Assembly (NCBI RefSeq): GCF_014205635.1
Contig: NZ_JACIIV010000007.1
Span: 58,955-122,954, forward strand
Direction: 5' to 3'
DNA: 64,000 bases
Source of the DNA: Polymorphobacter multimanifer
GTDB taxonomy: Bacteria > Pseudomonadota > Alphaproteobacteria > Sphingomonadales > Sphingomonadaceae
The notes under the pieces were generated by a model, which was not told the DNA's origin, did no database searches, and saw only the letters and a program-made list of their open reading frames with translations. This document shows, piece by piece, positions 1 through 8,548 of this stretch (position 1 is its first letter; the number at the start of each line of letters is the position of its first letter). Both the position numbers and the translations under genes were made by a program.

Positions 1-1280
1 CCATAGACGACAGCAGCGAGGCGCAAGCCGCCGATGCCGCGCGCGGCGTCTTCGCCCCCGATTTCATCCTCGATACCACCCTCAAGGTGATGGGCTCGCT
101 CCGCGACCAGCCGCCGGAAGCCACCGTTCCCGTCCGCGCCTTCGCCACCAAGCTTGCCGCCGCCAATCTGCCGGCAGACCGCGTCGCGGAAGCCACCGCC
201 ATCATGCGTGACGAAGTCTTCCCCGCGCTCGATCGCCAGCGCGCCCTCGTCACCAGGCTGCGCGCCAACGCCACCCACGATGCCGGCGCCTGGCGCTTGC
301 CCGATGGCGAAGCCTATTACACTGCCGCCGCCCAGGCCGCGACCACCACCACGCTGTCCGGAGACGATATCCACAAGCTCGGCCTTGCCCAGGTCGCCGA
401 GATCAGCGCCCGGCTCGATCCGCTGCTGCGCGCCCAGGGCCTCACCCAGGGCACCGTCGGCGCGCGCCTCGTCGCCCTCAACGAGCGGCCCGATCAGCTC
501 TTCCCCAACACCGATCCCGGCCGGGAAGCCCTGCTGGCGCAGCTCAACGCGCAGATCCGCGCCATCCAGCCGCGCCTGTCCGAGCAGTTCGCCACGCTGC
601 CGCAAGCCCCGGTCGAAGTCCGCCGCGTGCCTGAATCGATCCAGGCGGGCGCACCCGGCGGCTATTACCAGTCCGCCACCCTCGATGGCTCGCGCCCCGG
701 CATCTATTTCATCAACCTGCGCGATACCTTCGACCGGCCCAAGTTCGGCCTCGCCACTCTTACCCATCACGAAGCCGTGCCCGGCCATCATCTGCAGGTG
801 ATGCTGGCGCTCGAATCGACCGCCATCCCGCTCATCCGCCGCCGCGCCAGCTTCAGCGCCTATACCGAAGGCTGGGCGCTCTACTCGGAGCAGCTCGCCG
901 ACGAGATGGGGATGTACGAAGGCGATCCGCTCGGCCAGATCGGCTTCCTGCAATCGCTGCTGTTCCGCGCCACACGGCTCGTCGTCGATTCCGGCCTGCA
1001 CGCCAAGCGCTGGAGCCGCGAAAAGGCCACCGACGAACTCATCGCCACAACCGGCATCGCCCGCGGCCGCAGCCAGGGGGAGATCGACCGCTATTGCGTC
1101 TGGCCGGGCCAGGCGTGCAGCTACAAGATCGGCCACACCGTCTGGGCACGGCTACGCGATGCCGTAAAGGCGAAGCAGGGCGCGGCCTTCGATCCCAAGG
1201 CCTTCCATTCCGTGCTGCTGCAAGGCCCGCTGCCGCTCACCGTCCTCGAGCGGCTGGTGGAAAGGCGCTTCCTGGCCTGA
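1..1280 (+). CDS. DUF885 family metallopeptidase-like protein, 5' partial
   Basis: The C-terminal part of a DUF885 protein, a family of predicted zinc-dependent peptidases that are often secreted or lipoproteins. The frame is open from base 3 with no stop, so the gene starts outside the window. The family usually has close to 600 residues and about 425 are seen here. The hallmark is an HHEAVPGHH motif near base 770, an HExxH-like metal site, followed by a conserved TEGWALYSEQ segment near base 855 that is typical of the family's second metal-ligand region. A later segment with YCVWPGQACSYKIG is also characteristic. It ends 7 bp from the convergent AsmA gene. Family assignment is firm; the substrate is unknown. 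Confidence 0.9.
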   Translation, partial: IDDSSEAQAADAARGVFAPDFILDTTLKVMGSLRDQPPEATVPVRAFATKLAAANLPADRVAEATAIMRDEVFPALDRQRALVTRLRANATHDAGAWRLPDGEAYYTAAAQAATTTTLSGDDIHKLGLAQVAEISARLDPLLRAQGLTQGTVGARLVALNERPDQLFPNTDPGREALLAQLNAQIRAIQPRLSEQFATLPQAPVEVRRVPESIQAGAPGGYYQSATLDGSRPGIYFINLRDTFDRPKFGLATLTHHEAVPGHHLQVMLALESTAIPLIRRRASFSAYTEGWALYSEQLADEMGMYEGDPLGQIGFLQSLLFRATRLVVDSGLHAKRWSREKATDELIATTGIARGRSQGEIDRYCVWPGQACSYKIGHTVWARLRDAVKAKQGAAFDPKAFHSVLLQGPLPLTVLERLVERRFLA

Positions 1281-1287
1281 TCGCGCT

Positions 1288-3309
1288 TTACTCGGGCTTG
1301 CCGGTCCCCACATCGGTTCGCGGCTTGCCGCGCTTCGTCGTCTGCGCCTCGGCCGTCGCAGCCGCCAGGATCGGTCCACAGGCAGCACCCTTGGCATCGC
1401 CGATATCGACAAATGCCAACAGTGCCGCAGGAGGCGCTGCAATGGCAGCCAGCCCAAGCCCGATTCCCGCGCGGGCAAGCAGTTGCGGGCTGATCACCTG
1501 AAGCTCGGGTCCTGCAAAATGCCCGCCGATCCGCACCGGGGACTGGCCCGAGAACAGGCTGAACTTCTTGGCATCCGCCCGGAACGCCACGTCGAGCTCC
1601 TCGGTCAGGAAGCTGAAGCCACCACGGCCGGTCATCACATTCTTGCGCGTGTCGATGAGGATCGGGTCGGCCGTCGCCACGCCGTTGTTGACCGTGAACG
1701 CCACCAGCCCGCAGTTGATCCGCACCGGCTCCTTCAGCTTGTCCTCGAACATCTTCTGGATGAAAGTCCCGAAATCGAGCTCGGCCAACTGCACATTGCG
1801 CGTCCAGAACGTCCCTTCGGGGATCACGAAGGCAATCCGCCCCTTCGACGTGCCGAGCGACGCATGCAGCGTGTCGCCGTCGCCCACCAGCTCCATCCGG
1901 CCCTTTATCGTGCCATTGGTGCCCGCCTCGTCGACCCCATAGCCGCCGAGCAATTGTGCAAGCGGCGTCACGCCCAGCCGCACATCATAGGTCGTCCGCG
2001 CCGGCCGCCGCCGCCAGTCGATGCCGATATCGGCCGCGACCTTGCCCCGAGCCATGGTGAAGGTGAACGGTGCAAGCGTAAGCAGCCCGTCATCGAGCTT
2101 CACAGTCACCGCCACATCAATAACCGGCACCGAATTCGACCGGACCCGGCCTACCGTGTAGCGCGCATCGGCATCGAAAATCCGCAAGCCTTCGGCGCGC
2201 AGGCTCGCATCGGGCAGCATTCGCTCGGCCGCCGCCCCGCTTGCCGCCGCAGCCGCCTCGAAACCCCGCGCCGCCACCAGATCGGGATTATAGCCGATGA
2301 AGGGTGCCACATCGAGAATATCGAGCGTCTTCGTCGTCAGGTCGGCGTCGATATGAACGCGCGGCCGGCCGTTATCGACCGTGAAGGCCCCGGCTATATC
2401 GCTGTCCCCGAAAACTCCCTGCAGCCCGGTGAAGCGATATTCGCTGCCCTGCTTCACCAGCTGCGCCGTCGCCGCATATCGGCGGGTGTCGGGAATCACG
2501 ATCCCGATGATCCCGAGCAGGTCGGCTGCATTGCGCCCCCGCGCCGCGGTGGCCAGCGGCACCCCCTCGATCTCGGCCAGGCTCGGAAGCGTGCCCTTGA
2601 TGTCGATCACATCGGTCGCCGTCCTCGCCTGCACCACCAGCCGGTTCTCGCCCAGCGCCACCGTCGCATCCGGGCTGAGCAGCGCGCCGGCCAGTGTGAA
2701 CGGCGTTGCACGCAGCTTGCCCGTGCCCTTGAACCGCACCGCATCACCGATGCTGCCATTGCCGGCCTCGACCGACGCAAAATCCAGGTCCGCCATAAAC
2801 TGCAGCTTCGGATCGCGGTATCGGACCTTGGTCCCCGCCACCAGCGCCCGGTCGATCAGCGGCAGCTCGAGCGGCTCGCCTTCGCCGTCAAAGGTCCAGC
2901 TGTTGGCGCTGCCATCGGCATTCCATTCGAGGTCGATCACGCCATCCTGCACATCGAGCCAGCGCAGCCGCCGCTTGCCGAACAGCAGCGACAGCGGCGC
3001 CACCTGCATCTCGATCCGCCCGGCCTGCACAAGCGCGGGCTGGCTCGCCCATTCCGGGTTGGACACCCGCAGCCCCTCCGCCAAAAACTTGATCTGGAAC
3101 GGCGCAAAATACAGCTGGAAATCGCCCGCAACCGCAATCTCGCGCTCGGTCATGCCACCAGCGATGCTCTCGAACGGCCCTTTCAGGAACCGGCCCTTTG
3201 TCACGAACAACAGCAGCCAGATGCCGAAGACCAGCGCCACCAGCCCAAGCAGGATGTTGCGCAGCAGCCGCACGCGCTGCTCCCGAAGCGGCCTATCAGC
3301 CTCGATCAT
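1288..3309 (-). CDS. AsmA family protein
   Basis: A predicted inner-membrane-anchored, mostly periplasmic protein of the AsmA group. Such proteins are long beta-rich repeat proteins linked to outer-membrane and lipid homeostasis (AsmA/TamB/YhdP relatives). One membrane helix lies near residues 15-37, followed by a short GRFLKGPFESIAGGMTER segment and a long beta-strand-rich body with repeated GxAxxDxD-like stretches. The C-terminal region carries the AsmA pattern in which low-complexity beta repeats end near residue 640. The ATG at 3309 was chosen because it gives a short basic N-terminus directly before the helix and has AGGA upstream. A longer frame reaching 3396 would intrude into the divergent promoter region. 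Its partners and cargo are not deducible from sequence. Confidence 0.85.
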   Translation of the reverse strand: MIEADRPLREQRVRLLRNILLGLVALVFGIWLLLFVTKGRFLKGPFESIAGGMTEREIAVAGDFQLYFAPFQIKFLAEGLRVSNPEWASQPALVQAGRIEMQVAPLSLLFGKRRLRWLDVQDGVIDLEWNADGSANSWTFDGEGEPLELPLIDRALVAGTKVRYRDPKLQFMADLDFASVEAGNGSIGDAVRFKGTGKLRATPFTLAGALLSPDATVALGENRLVVQARTATDVIDIKGTLPSLAEIEGVPLATAARGRNAADLLGIIGIVIPDTRRYAATAQLVKQGSEYRFTGLQGVFGDSDIAGAFTVDNGRPRVHIDADLTTKTLDILDVAPFIGYNPDLVAARGFEAAAAASGAAAERMLPDASLRAEGLRIFDADARYTVGRVRSNSVPVIDVAVTVKLDDGLLTLAPFTFTMARGKVAADIGIDWRRRPARTTYDVRLGVTPLAQLLGGYGVDEAGTNGTIKGRMELVGDGDTLHASLGTSKGRIAFVIPEGTFWTRNVQLAELDFGTFIQKMFEDKLKEPVRINCGLVAFTVNNGVATADPILIDTRKNVMTGRGGFSFLTEELDVAFRADAKKFSLFSGQSPVRIGGHFAGPELQVISPQLLARAGIGLGLAAIAAPPAALLAFVDIGDAKGAACGPILAAATAEAQTTKRGKPRTDVGTGKPE

Positions 3310-3452
3310 GCCACGTCCTGCCACGCCGTTCCTTCTCCATGCCAAGCTCGCGTCCGGATAATGCCTCGAGGCTGGCCGTCGGCTGAACGGGTGCAACCGT
3401 TCATCAGTTCCGCCACTTGTCTGTACAGTTCCCGCATCAAATGGATATACCC

Positions 3453-3887
3453 ATGGCCAGCAAGACCGTCACCGACATCGCCGCAGCCATGCGCGATATC
3501 GATTTCACCATGCTCTTCACCCGGAGCGAGGATGGCACCCTCGCCGGCCGTCCGATGAGCAACAACCGCGACGTCGATTTCGACGGCGACAGCCACTTCT
3601 TCAGCTACGAACATGCCCGCACCATCGCCGACATCGAGCGCAATCCCGTCGTCGCCATGTCGCTGCAAGGCAAGTCCGGACTTCTCGGCAAGCCGCCGCT
3701 CTTCATCTCGATCCAGGGCGACGCCACGCTGATCCGCGACAAGGCAGCGTTCGAAGCCCATTGGACCAAGGATCTCGACCGTTGGTTCGAACAGGGAATC
3801 GACACGCCGGGCGTGGTTCTCATCAAGGTCCACGCGTCCCGCATCCATTATTGGGATGGCACCGACGAGGCCGATCTCATTCCATGA
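3453..3887 (+). CDS. Pyridoxamine 5'-phosphate oxidase-like general stress protein
   Basis: A 145-residue split-barrel flavin-binding-fold protein of the general stress protein 26 group. The body has the expected pattern: an N-terminal helix (TVTDIAAAMRDIDFTML), strands carrying DGTLAGRPMSNN, then the core DSHFFSYEHARTIADIE with the nucleotide-facing residues, and a C-terminal HYWDGT typical of these proteins. Members bind FMN or F420 and reduce unknown substrates, and they are often induced by stress. Upstream in-frame TTG (3417) and ATG (3441) codons are possible starts. The ATG at 3453 fits the family N-terminus best. It is divergent from the AsmA gene. Function beyond the fold is not known. 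Confidence 0.8.
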   Translation: MASKTVTDIAAAMRDIDFTMLFTRSEDGTLAGRPMSNNRDVDFDGDSHFFSYEHARTIADIERNPVVAMSLQGKSGLLGKPPLFISIQGDATLIRDKAAFEAHWTKDLDRWFEQGIDTPGVVLIKVHASRIHYWDGTDEADLIP

Positions 3888-4001
3888 TCACCACAAAAGT
3901 CGAGAAAACCACTTGAAACGCGCCAGTTCAAACACATCTGGAGAGAATGAAGCGCAAAAATGCGCAAATATCGGCCCATTTGTTCATTGGGGAGAAAAAC
4001 A

Positions 4002-4436
4002 ATGTCCATGATCCTGTCCCTCATCGCATCCGCCACCCTGGCACAAGCAATGCCGGCGGCGGACCTTCGCCACACCATGCCGCTTGCGCTGCGCAGCGGC
4101 ACTGCCACAGCCAGCTATGCCGCAGTGCCCGACGTTACCTATCGCCAGATCGGCATGGACGCCGGCACCCGCATGAGCAGCAAGCGCTGCCTCTGGACCG
4201 CCACCATGGCTGTCGAACGCACCCTCCAGGGCAGCGCCGCCGCCGCCAGCCGCACCCTGCCCGCCGAGAAGATCTTCACTGGCAGCCGGCCCGGCGCCTG
4301 TCGCCAGCAGGAAGCGACGATCCACCGCGAAGTGGCGGCACGCGCCCCCGAATTCCGGGAGCGCCTGTTGGCACTTGCAGCAGAAGACCATCGCACGCTT
4401 GTCGATGAACTGCGCGCCGCCGACGCCGCCAACTGA
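4002..4436 (+). CDS. Hypothetical small secreted protein
   Basis: A 144-residue protein not recognised as a named family. The N-terminus, MSMILSLIASATLAQA, reads as a Sec signal peptide with cleavage after an AxA-like site. The mature part is largely helical and contains one pair of cysteines (near residues 65 and 98) that could form a disulfide in the periplasm. The start at 4002 has a clear GGGGAG ribosome-binding site 8-9 nt upstream; a longer frame from 3960 lacks one and would hide the signal peptide. The downstream gene is convergent (egtD). Short alanine- and arginine-rich secreted proteins like this are common in sphingomonads. No function is assigned. Confidence 0.65.
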   Translation: MSMILSLIASATLAQAMPAADLRHTMPLALRSGTATASYAAVPDVTYRQIGMDAGTRMSSKRCLWTATMAVERTLQGSAAAASRTLPAEKIFTGSRPGACRQQEATIHREVAARAPEFRERLLALAAEDHRTLVDELRAADAAN

Positions 4437-4438
4437 GG

Positions 4439-5404
4439 CTAGGGTTCCAGCCGCGCGGTATCGATCCGCCAGAGCTGGAGGCTGAACCACCCACGGTCAT
4501 CCTCCCAGCTCTGCACCGGCGCCCATCCCGCGGCCCGGCCGAGCAGACGCACCGCCTCCAACGACCATTTGTGGCTGTTCTCGGTATGGATCGTCTCGCC
4601 GGCGCGCAGGCTGAAGGTCTGCCCCACCGCCTCGAAACCGGTGTCGCACAGCGCTTCGAGGTGCATCTCGATACGACTGGCCGCAGCGTTCCACATCGCA
4701 CGGTGCCGGAAATCACCGAGCCGCACCGTGCCGGCGAGTTCACGGTTGATCCGCGCCAGCAGGTTGAGATTGAAGTCCGCGGTCACCCCGGCGGCATCGT
4801 CATACGCCGCTTCGAGCACTGCCACGGGCTTGTCCCCGCCCGGCGCCAGGTCGAAGCCGATCAGCAGCCAGCTGTCGGCACCGAGCAGGCCGCCGAAGCC
4901 GCGCAGCAGGTCCACCGCCGCACCCGGCGCCAGATTGCCGATCGTCGAGCCGGGAAAGAAGCCGAGCCGCGGAAGATCGGCGCGCGGCAGCGCAAACCGC
5001 TTGGTGAAGTCCGCCACCACGGGCCGGACATCCAGCCCCGGAAAATCGGCCGCCAATGCCGCCGACGAGGCCCGCAGAAAGTCCCCCGAAATGTCGATCG
5101 GCACATAAGCGGCGGGCGCGATGGCCCGCAGCAGCAGCGGCGTCTTGGCCGATGATCCGGACCCGAACTCCACCACGGCACGACCTGCGCCGACCCGCGC
5201 TCCCACATCGGCCGCGCAATCGGCAAGAATGCCTATCTCGGTGCGTGTCGGATAATATTCCGGCGCATCGGTGATCGCCTCGAAAATCTCGGAGCCGCGC
5301 CGGTCGTAGAACCAGCGCGCCGGAATCACCTTTTGCGGTTGGGCCAGCCCCATGCGCACATCGCGTGCAAAGGCAGCATTCTCGAAATCATCCGCATCCG
5401 CCAT
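4439..5404 (-). CDS. egtD: L-histidine N-alpha-methyltransferase EgtD
   Basis: SAM-dependent enzyme that trimethylates the alpha-amino group of histidine to hercynine, the first step of ergothioneine synthesis. At 321 residues it has the normal family length. Diagnostic segments are the early PARWFYDRRGSEIFEAIT, the SAM loop VVEFGSGSSAKT, and LGFFPGSTIGNL in the middle. The C-terminus carries the IHTENSHKW motif that contacts the substrate in EgtD structures. It lies 9 bp downstream of egtB and is clearly co-transcribed, so the window encodes both enzymes of the hercynine route. No egtA, egtC or egtE gene is adjacent. Confidence 0.95.
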   Translation of the reverse strand: MADADDFENAAFARDVRMGLAQPQKVIPARWFYDRRGSEIFEAITDAPEYYPTRTEIGILADCAADVGARVGAGRAVVEFGSGSSAKTPLLLRAIAPAAYVPIDISGDFLRASSAALAADFPGLDVRPVVADFTKRFALPRADLPRLGFFPGSTIGNLAPGAAVDLLRGFGGLLGADSWLLIGFDLAPGGDKPVAVLEAAYDDAAGVTADFNLNLLARINRELAGTVRLGDFRHRAMWNAAASRIEMHLEALCDTGFEAVGQTFSLRAGETIHTENSHKWSLEAVRLLGRAAGWAPVQSWEDDRGWFSLQLWRIDTARLEP

Positions 5405-5413
5405 ACGCCCTAC

Positions 5414-6694
5414 TCACGCCCCAAACTGAACATCGCGTGCGAGACGCACGCCGGAAAACTGCCACCTCGCGGTCGGCGGAAAGAAATTGCGCGTGCTCGC
5501 CCGGCTGCTGCCGCGCGGCGTGGCGCACGATGCGCCCTTCAGCACCATCTGCCCGCTCATGAACTTGCCGTTATATTCGCCGACCGCCCCCTCGGCGACG
5601 CGGAAACCCGGATAGGGACGGAACGCACTCGCCGTCCATTGCCAGCAATCGCCGAACATCGCCGGCGTGCCATGCGGCGCCACCGCCCCGGCACGGTCGA
5701 GCTGGTTGCCACCGCGCGGATCATGCCCGGCCGCCGCCACCTCCCATTCGGCTTCGGTCGGCAGCCGCGCGCCCGCCCAGCTGGCAAAGGCATCGGCCTC
5801 GAAGAAGCTGATATGCGTGACCGGCGCGTCCGCATCGAGCATGGCGCGGCCCGCAAGCCCGAAGCTCGACCACCAGCCTTCTTCGGCGCGCCAGTGCAGC
5901 GGTGCTGTGATCGCCTCGGCCTGCCGCCACGCCCATCCTTCGGACAGCCACAACGCCGGCTTGTCATAGCCGCCGTCGGCAATGAAATCCGCCCAGTCGG
6001 CATTGCTCACCAGCCGCTCCGCCAGCGCGAACGGCTGCAGCAGAACATCATGCGCCGGGCCTTCGCAGTCGAAAGCGAAGCTCTCGCCTGTTCCCTTGCC
6101 CTGATGGCCGATGCGGTGGATGCCGCCCTCGTGCTGCGTCCAGCCGACATGCCCCGCCAGCGACGCCGATGCGCGTGGCGCCGGCCACAGCGACGGTTCG
6201 CACGGGTTGGCTGCCATCGCATCGAGAATATCGGTCAGCAAAAGCTCCTGGTGCTGCATCTCATGGTGGCAGCCCAGTTCGAGCAGTGCCAACCGGTCTG
6301 CCGGCAGCGCCTCGGCCACACGCGCCACCGCAGCATCGACATGCGCACGCCATGCGAGCACGTCGGCAAGGCTCGGCCGGGTGATCATGCCGCGCCGGTG
6401 CCGAGCCAGTCGCGGCCCCACGGCCTCGTAATAGCTGTTGAACAGGAAACCGAACGACGCATCGAAGGGGCGATAATCCTCGATGCCGGCAAGCACGAAG
6501 GTCTCGAGAAACCAGCTGGTGTGCGCCAGATGCCATTTCGCCGGCGAGGCATCGGGCATCGACTGCACGCTGGCATCGGCGTCGGACAGCGGCGCGACAA
6601 GCGAAACGCTGCGGGCACGAACATCGTGGAACAGCGCCATCACAGAGGCCGTGCCGGTGTCCGAAACCAGCGTCAGGGGCTGCGAGCTTGCCAT
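5414..6694 (-). CDS. egtB: Ergothioneine biosynthesis sulfoxide synthase EgtB
   Basis: Non-haem iron sulfoxide synthase that joins hercynine to a cysteine donor with O2. The N-terminal DinB-like domain holds the three-histidine iron site: a histidine near residue 58 in KWHLAHTSWF, and H144 and H148 in HHEMQHQE. The C-terminal half is an FGE/SUMF1-type domain with segments such as GGYDKPALWLSEGW, THISFFEADAFASWAGARLP and the terminal GASCATPRGS. Its 426 residues are typical. Whether it uses cysteine or gamma-glutamylcysteine cannot be read safely. The start at 6694 has AGGGAG close upstream. It is the first gene of a two-gene operon with egtD, giving a cytosolic thione antioxidant pathway. Confidence 0.95.
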   Translation of the reverse strand: MASSQPLTLVSDTGTASVMALFHDVRARSVSLVAPLSDADASVQSMPDASPAKWHLAHTSWFLETFVLAGIEDYRPFDASFGFLFNSYYEAVGPRLARHRRGMITRPSLADVLAWRAHVDAAVARVAEALPADRLALLELGCHHEMQHQELLLTDILDAMAANPCEPSLWPAPRASASLAGHVGWTQHEGGIHRIGHQGKGTGESFAFDCEGPAHDVLLQPFALAERLVSNADWADFIADGGYDKPALWLSEGWAWRQAEAITAPLHWRAEEGWWSSFGLAGRAMLDADAPVTHISFFEADAFASWAGARLPTEAEWEVAAAGHDPRGGNQLDRAGAVAPHGTPAMFGDCWQWTASAFRPYPGFRVAEGAVGEYNGKFMSGQMVLKGASCATPRGSSRASTRNFFPPTARWQFSGVRLARDVQFGA

Positions 6695-6739
6695 ATGGTC
6701 TCCCTGCGCAATGCGATTGCTGTCAGCTCGGCACCCGAT

Positions 6740-7294
6740 TCAACGGTTGGCGCCGGGCACCCACAGGATATCGCCGCTCGCCACATTGGCCAGCCTTGCC
6801 AAGACAAACAACAGGTCGGACAATCGGTTCACATAACAAAGTGCCACATCCGACAAATCCTCCCCCGCAGCGCGTGCCGCCACGGCGTCGCGCTCGGCCC
6901 GGCGACAGATGGTGCGCGCCAGATGAAGTGCGGTGGCACAGGGCGTGCCGGCCGGCAGGATGAAGCTCGTGAGCGGGGGCAGCACTGCGGTGGCGGCATC
7001 GATCTCGGCCTCCAGCCGCGCCACCTGTGCCGCCACGATCCGCAACGCGCCCGGCACATCGCCCGGCGTCGCCAGATCGGCGCCCAGGTCGAACAGGTCG
7101 TTCTGCACCCGTGCCAGCGCTTCGGCGATCTCTTCGGGCGCCGTGATCCGGGCAAGGCCGATCGCCGCATTGGTCTCGTCGACCGAGCCGACCACCTGCA
7201 TTCGCGGATCGGCCTTGGAGCGGCGCGAGCCATCGACGAGCCCGGTCGAACCATCATCGCCGGTGCGGGTATAAATGCGGTTGAGCTTGACCAT
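6740..7294 (-). CDS. Cob(I)yrinic acid a,c-diamide adenosyltransferase, PduO type
   Basis: ATP:cob(I)alamin adenosyltransferase of the PduO/MMAB family, which transfers the 5'-deoxyadenosyl group of ATP to cobalt to form adenosylcobalamin. The N-terminal MVKLNRIYTRTGDDGSTGL is the conserved ATP-binding start, and VGSVDETNAAIG plus the CRRAERDAV helix are the other family signatures. The 184-residue length is normal. A GGAGG ribosome-binding site sits 5 nt before the ATG, the best one in the region. It runs in the same direction as the HIG1-like protein and gluQRS upstream. The cobST chelatase genes lie at 33-36 kb. No cobalamin riboswitch was seen upstream. Confidence 0.93.
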   Translation of the reverse strand: MVKLNRIYTRTGDDGSTGLVDGSRRSKADPRMQVVGSVDETNAAIGLARITAPEEIAEALARVQNDLFDLGADLATPGDVPGALRIVAAQVARLEAEIDAATAVLPPLTSFILPAGTPCATALHLARTICRRAERDAVAARAAGEDLSDVALCYVNRLSDLLFVLARLANVASGDILWVPGANR

Positions 7295-7322
7295 CAGAAC
7301 CTCCGGGACAGCGACGCCGGCG

Positions 7323-7523
7323 TCAGGCCGGACGGTTGACCAGGAACAGCAGCACGATGAACACGATCGCCAATGCCTGGAAGGCGACCCGGTAGCTCAT
7401 CATCTTGTTGGAGGCCTTGCCGCCGATATCCTTGCCGCGCGCCATGATGATGATCCCGCGCGCCAGCACGCCCAGCGTCGCCAGCGCTGCAAGGACCATG
7501 AGAATGATGAGAGCTGCCTGCAT
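7323..7523 (-). CDS. HIG1-like twin transmembrane small protein
   Basis: A 66-residue membrane protein. Two hydrophobic helices (about residues 3-24 and 45-63) flank a basic loop containing RGKDIGGKASNKMMSYR, the layout of the bacterial HIG1-domain or twin-transmembrane family. Mitochondrial relatives are assembly or regulatory factors of cytochrome oxidase; the bacterial role is unsettled. It ends 28 bp before the adenosyltransferase and starts 9 bp after gluQRS ends, so it is in the middle of a co-directional trio. Linkage of this small protein with the PduO-type adenosyltransferase is recalled as recurring in alphaproteobacteria. Confidence 0.8.
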   Translation of the reverse strand: MQAALIILMVLAALATLGVLARGIIIMARGKDIGGKASNKMMSYRVAFQALAIVFIVLLFLVNRPA

Positions 7524-7532
7524 CCGCCATCA

Positions 7533-8426
7533 TTAACCCTGAAAGGCCGCAGCCGCCATCGCAAACCTCGGCCACATCCGGGCGGATTGCCGCAGCGCCG
7601 CCGCCAGCATCGGAGTCCATGCCGCAACCAGCGCATCCGGCGACGCGTCCGCAGCCCGCCGGTCCGCCAGCGTCACGGCCTTGTCGCGCTTCGCCAGCCG
7701 CTTGCCATCGGGTCCGAGCAGCAGCGGGTGATGATGGTAGCGCGGTCCCGGCAATCCGAGCAGCGCCTGCAGCAGCCGCTGGCCATGGCAGGCGGGCAAC
7801 AGGTCGTCGCCGCGCACCACATCGGTGATGCCCTGTGCCGCGTCATCGACCACCACCGCGAGATGATAGGCCACGCCGGCATCGCGCCGCGCCACGACGA
7901 AATCCCCGAGCAACGAGGGATCGACCGCGACCCGCCCTGCCCCCGCATCCTCGAACCACAGCGGCCCCGCCAGCGCCGCCGCCTGCACTGCATCAAGCCG
8001 CCACGCCGCATCTCCGGTCGCCTCGTCACGGCCCCGGCAGGTGCCGGGGTAGAGCAGGCCCTCGGGCCCATGCGGAGCATTGCCGGCGGCGGCGATGTCG
8101 GCGCGGGTGCAGATGCACGGGTAGATCACCCCCAACCCCCGCAAGTGTTCGAGTGCCGCTGCATAATCTGGCAGCCGCTCGCTCTGCCGCCACACCGGGC
8201 CATCGGGGTGCAGCCCCAGCCAGTGCAGATCCTCCAAAATGCCCGCTGCATGCTCGGGCCGGCAGCGCAAAGTGTCGATATCCTCGATCCGCGCCCGCCA
8301 GCGCCCACCGGTTCCCTGCGCCAGCGCCCAGCCCAGCATCGCCGAAAAGCCATGCCCCAGGTGCAGCGCGCCGGTCGGGCTCGGCGCGAAGCGTGTGACA
8401 ATTTCATCAATATGCTGTGTTGTCAT
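7533..8426 (-). CDS. gluQ: Glutamyl-Q tRNA(Asp) synthetase GluQRS
   Basis: Truncated GluRS paralogue that charges glutamate onto the queuosine base at position 34 of tRNA-Asp. The class I synthetase HIGH-type motif is near the N-terminus (RFAPSPTGALHLGH), the KMSKS-like site appears as GKRLAKRD, and DVVRGDDLL is in between. Its 297 residues lack the GluRS anticodon-binding domain, as expected. A YPCICTRADI segment offers the Cys-x-Cys that begins the zinc site seen in GluQRS. It is divergent from the HNH gene across 122 bp and is the first gene of the run with HIG1 and the adenosyltransferase. Confidence 0.93.
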   Translation of the reverse strand: MTTQHIDEIVTRFAPSPTGALHLGHGFSAMLGWALAQGTGGRWRARIEDIDTLRCRPEHAAGILEDLHWLGLHPDGPVWRQSERLPDYAAALEHLRGLGVIYPCICTRADIAAAGNAPHGPEGLLYPGTCRGRDEATGDAAWRLDAVQAAALAGPLWFEDAGAGRVAVDPSLLGDFVVARRDAGVAYHLAVVVDDAAQGITDVVRGDDLLPACHGQRLLQALLGLPGPRYHHHPLLLGPDGKRLAKRDKAVTLADRRAADASPDALVAAWTPMLAAALRQSARMWPRFAMAAAAFQG

Positions 8427-8548
8427 TTGCGTGACACACGAACTGTTGTATATCCCGCCAAACCACGGAATTGGCCGCCGATCGCGGCCTTGAGTGCGAC
8501 AGGGCCTGTGGTCATCGGCTGATCCCGTAAATGGGAGACGGCGCAGCC

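Noticed and set aside
1483..3558. Long plus-strand open frame antisense to the AsmA gene
   Set aside because: It is rich in arginine, histidine and proline with no recognisable domain and mirrors a well-supported gene, so it is a GC-driven shadow.
8473..8489. Small hairpin ggccgc-cgatc-gcggcc upstream of the HNH gene
   Set aside because: No run of T follows on either strand, so it is not a terminator, and it is too short to call an operator.
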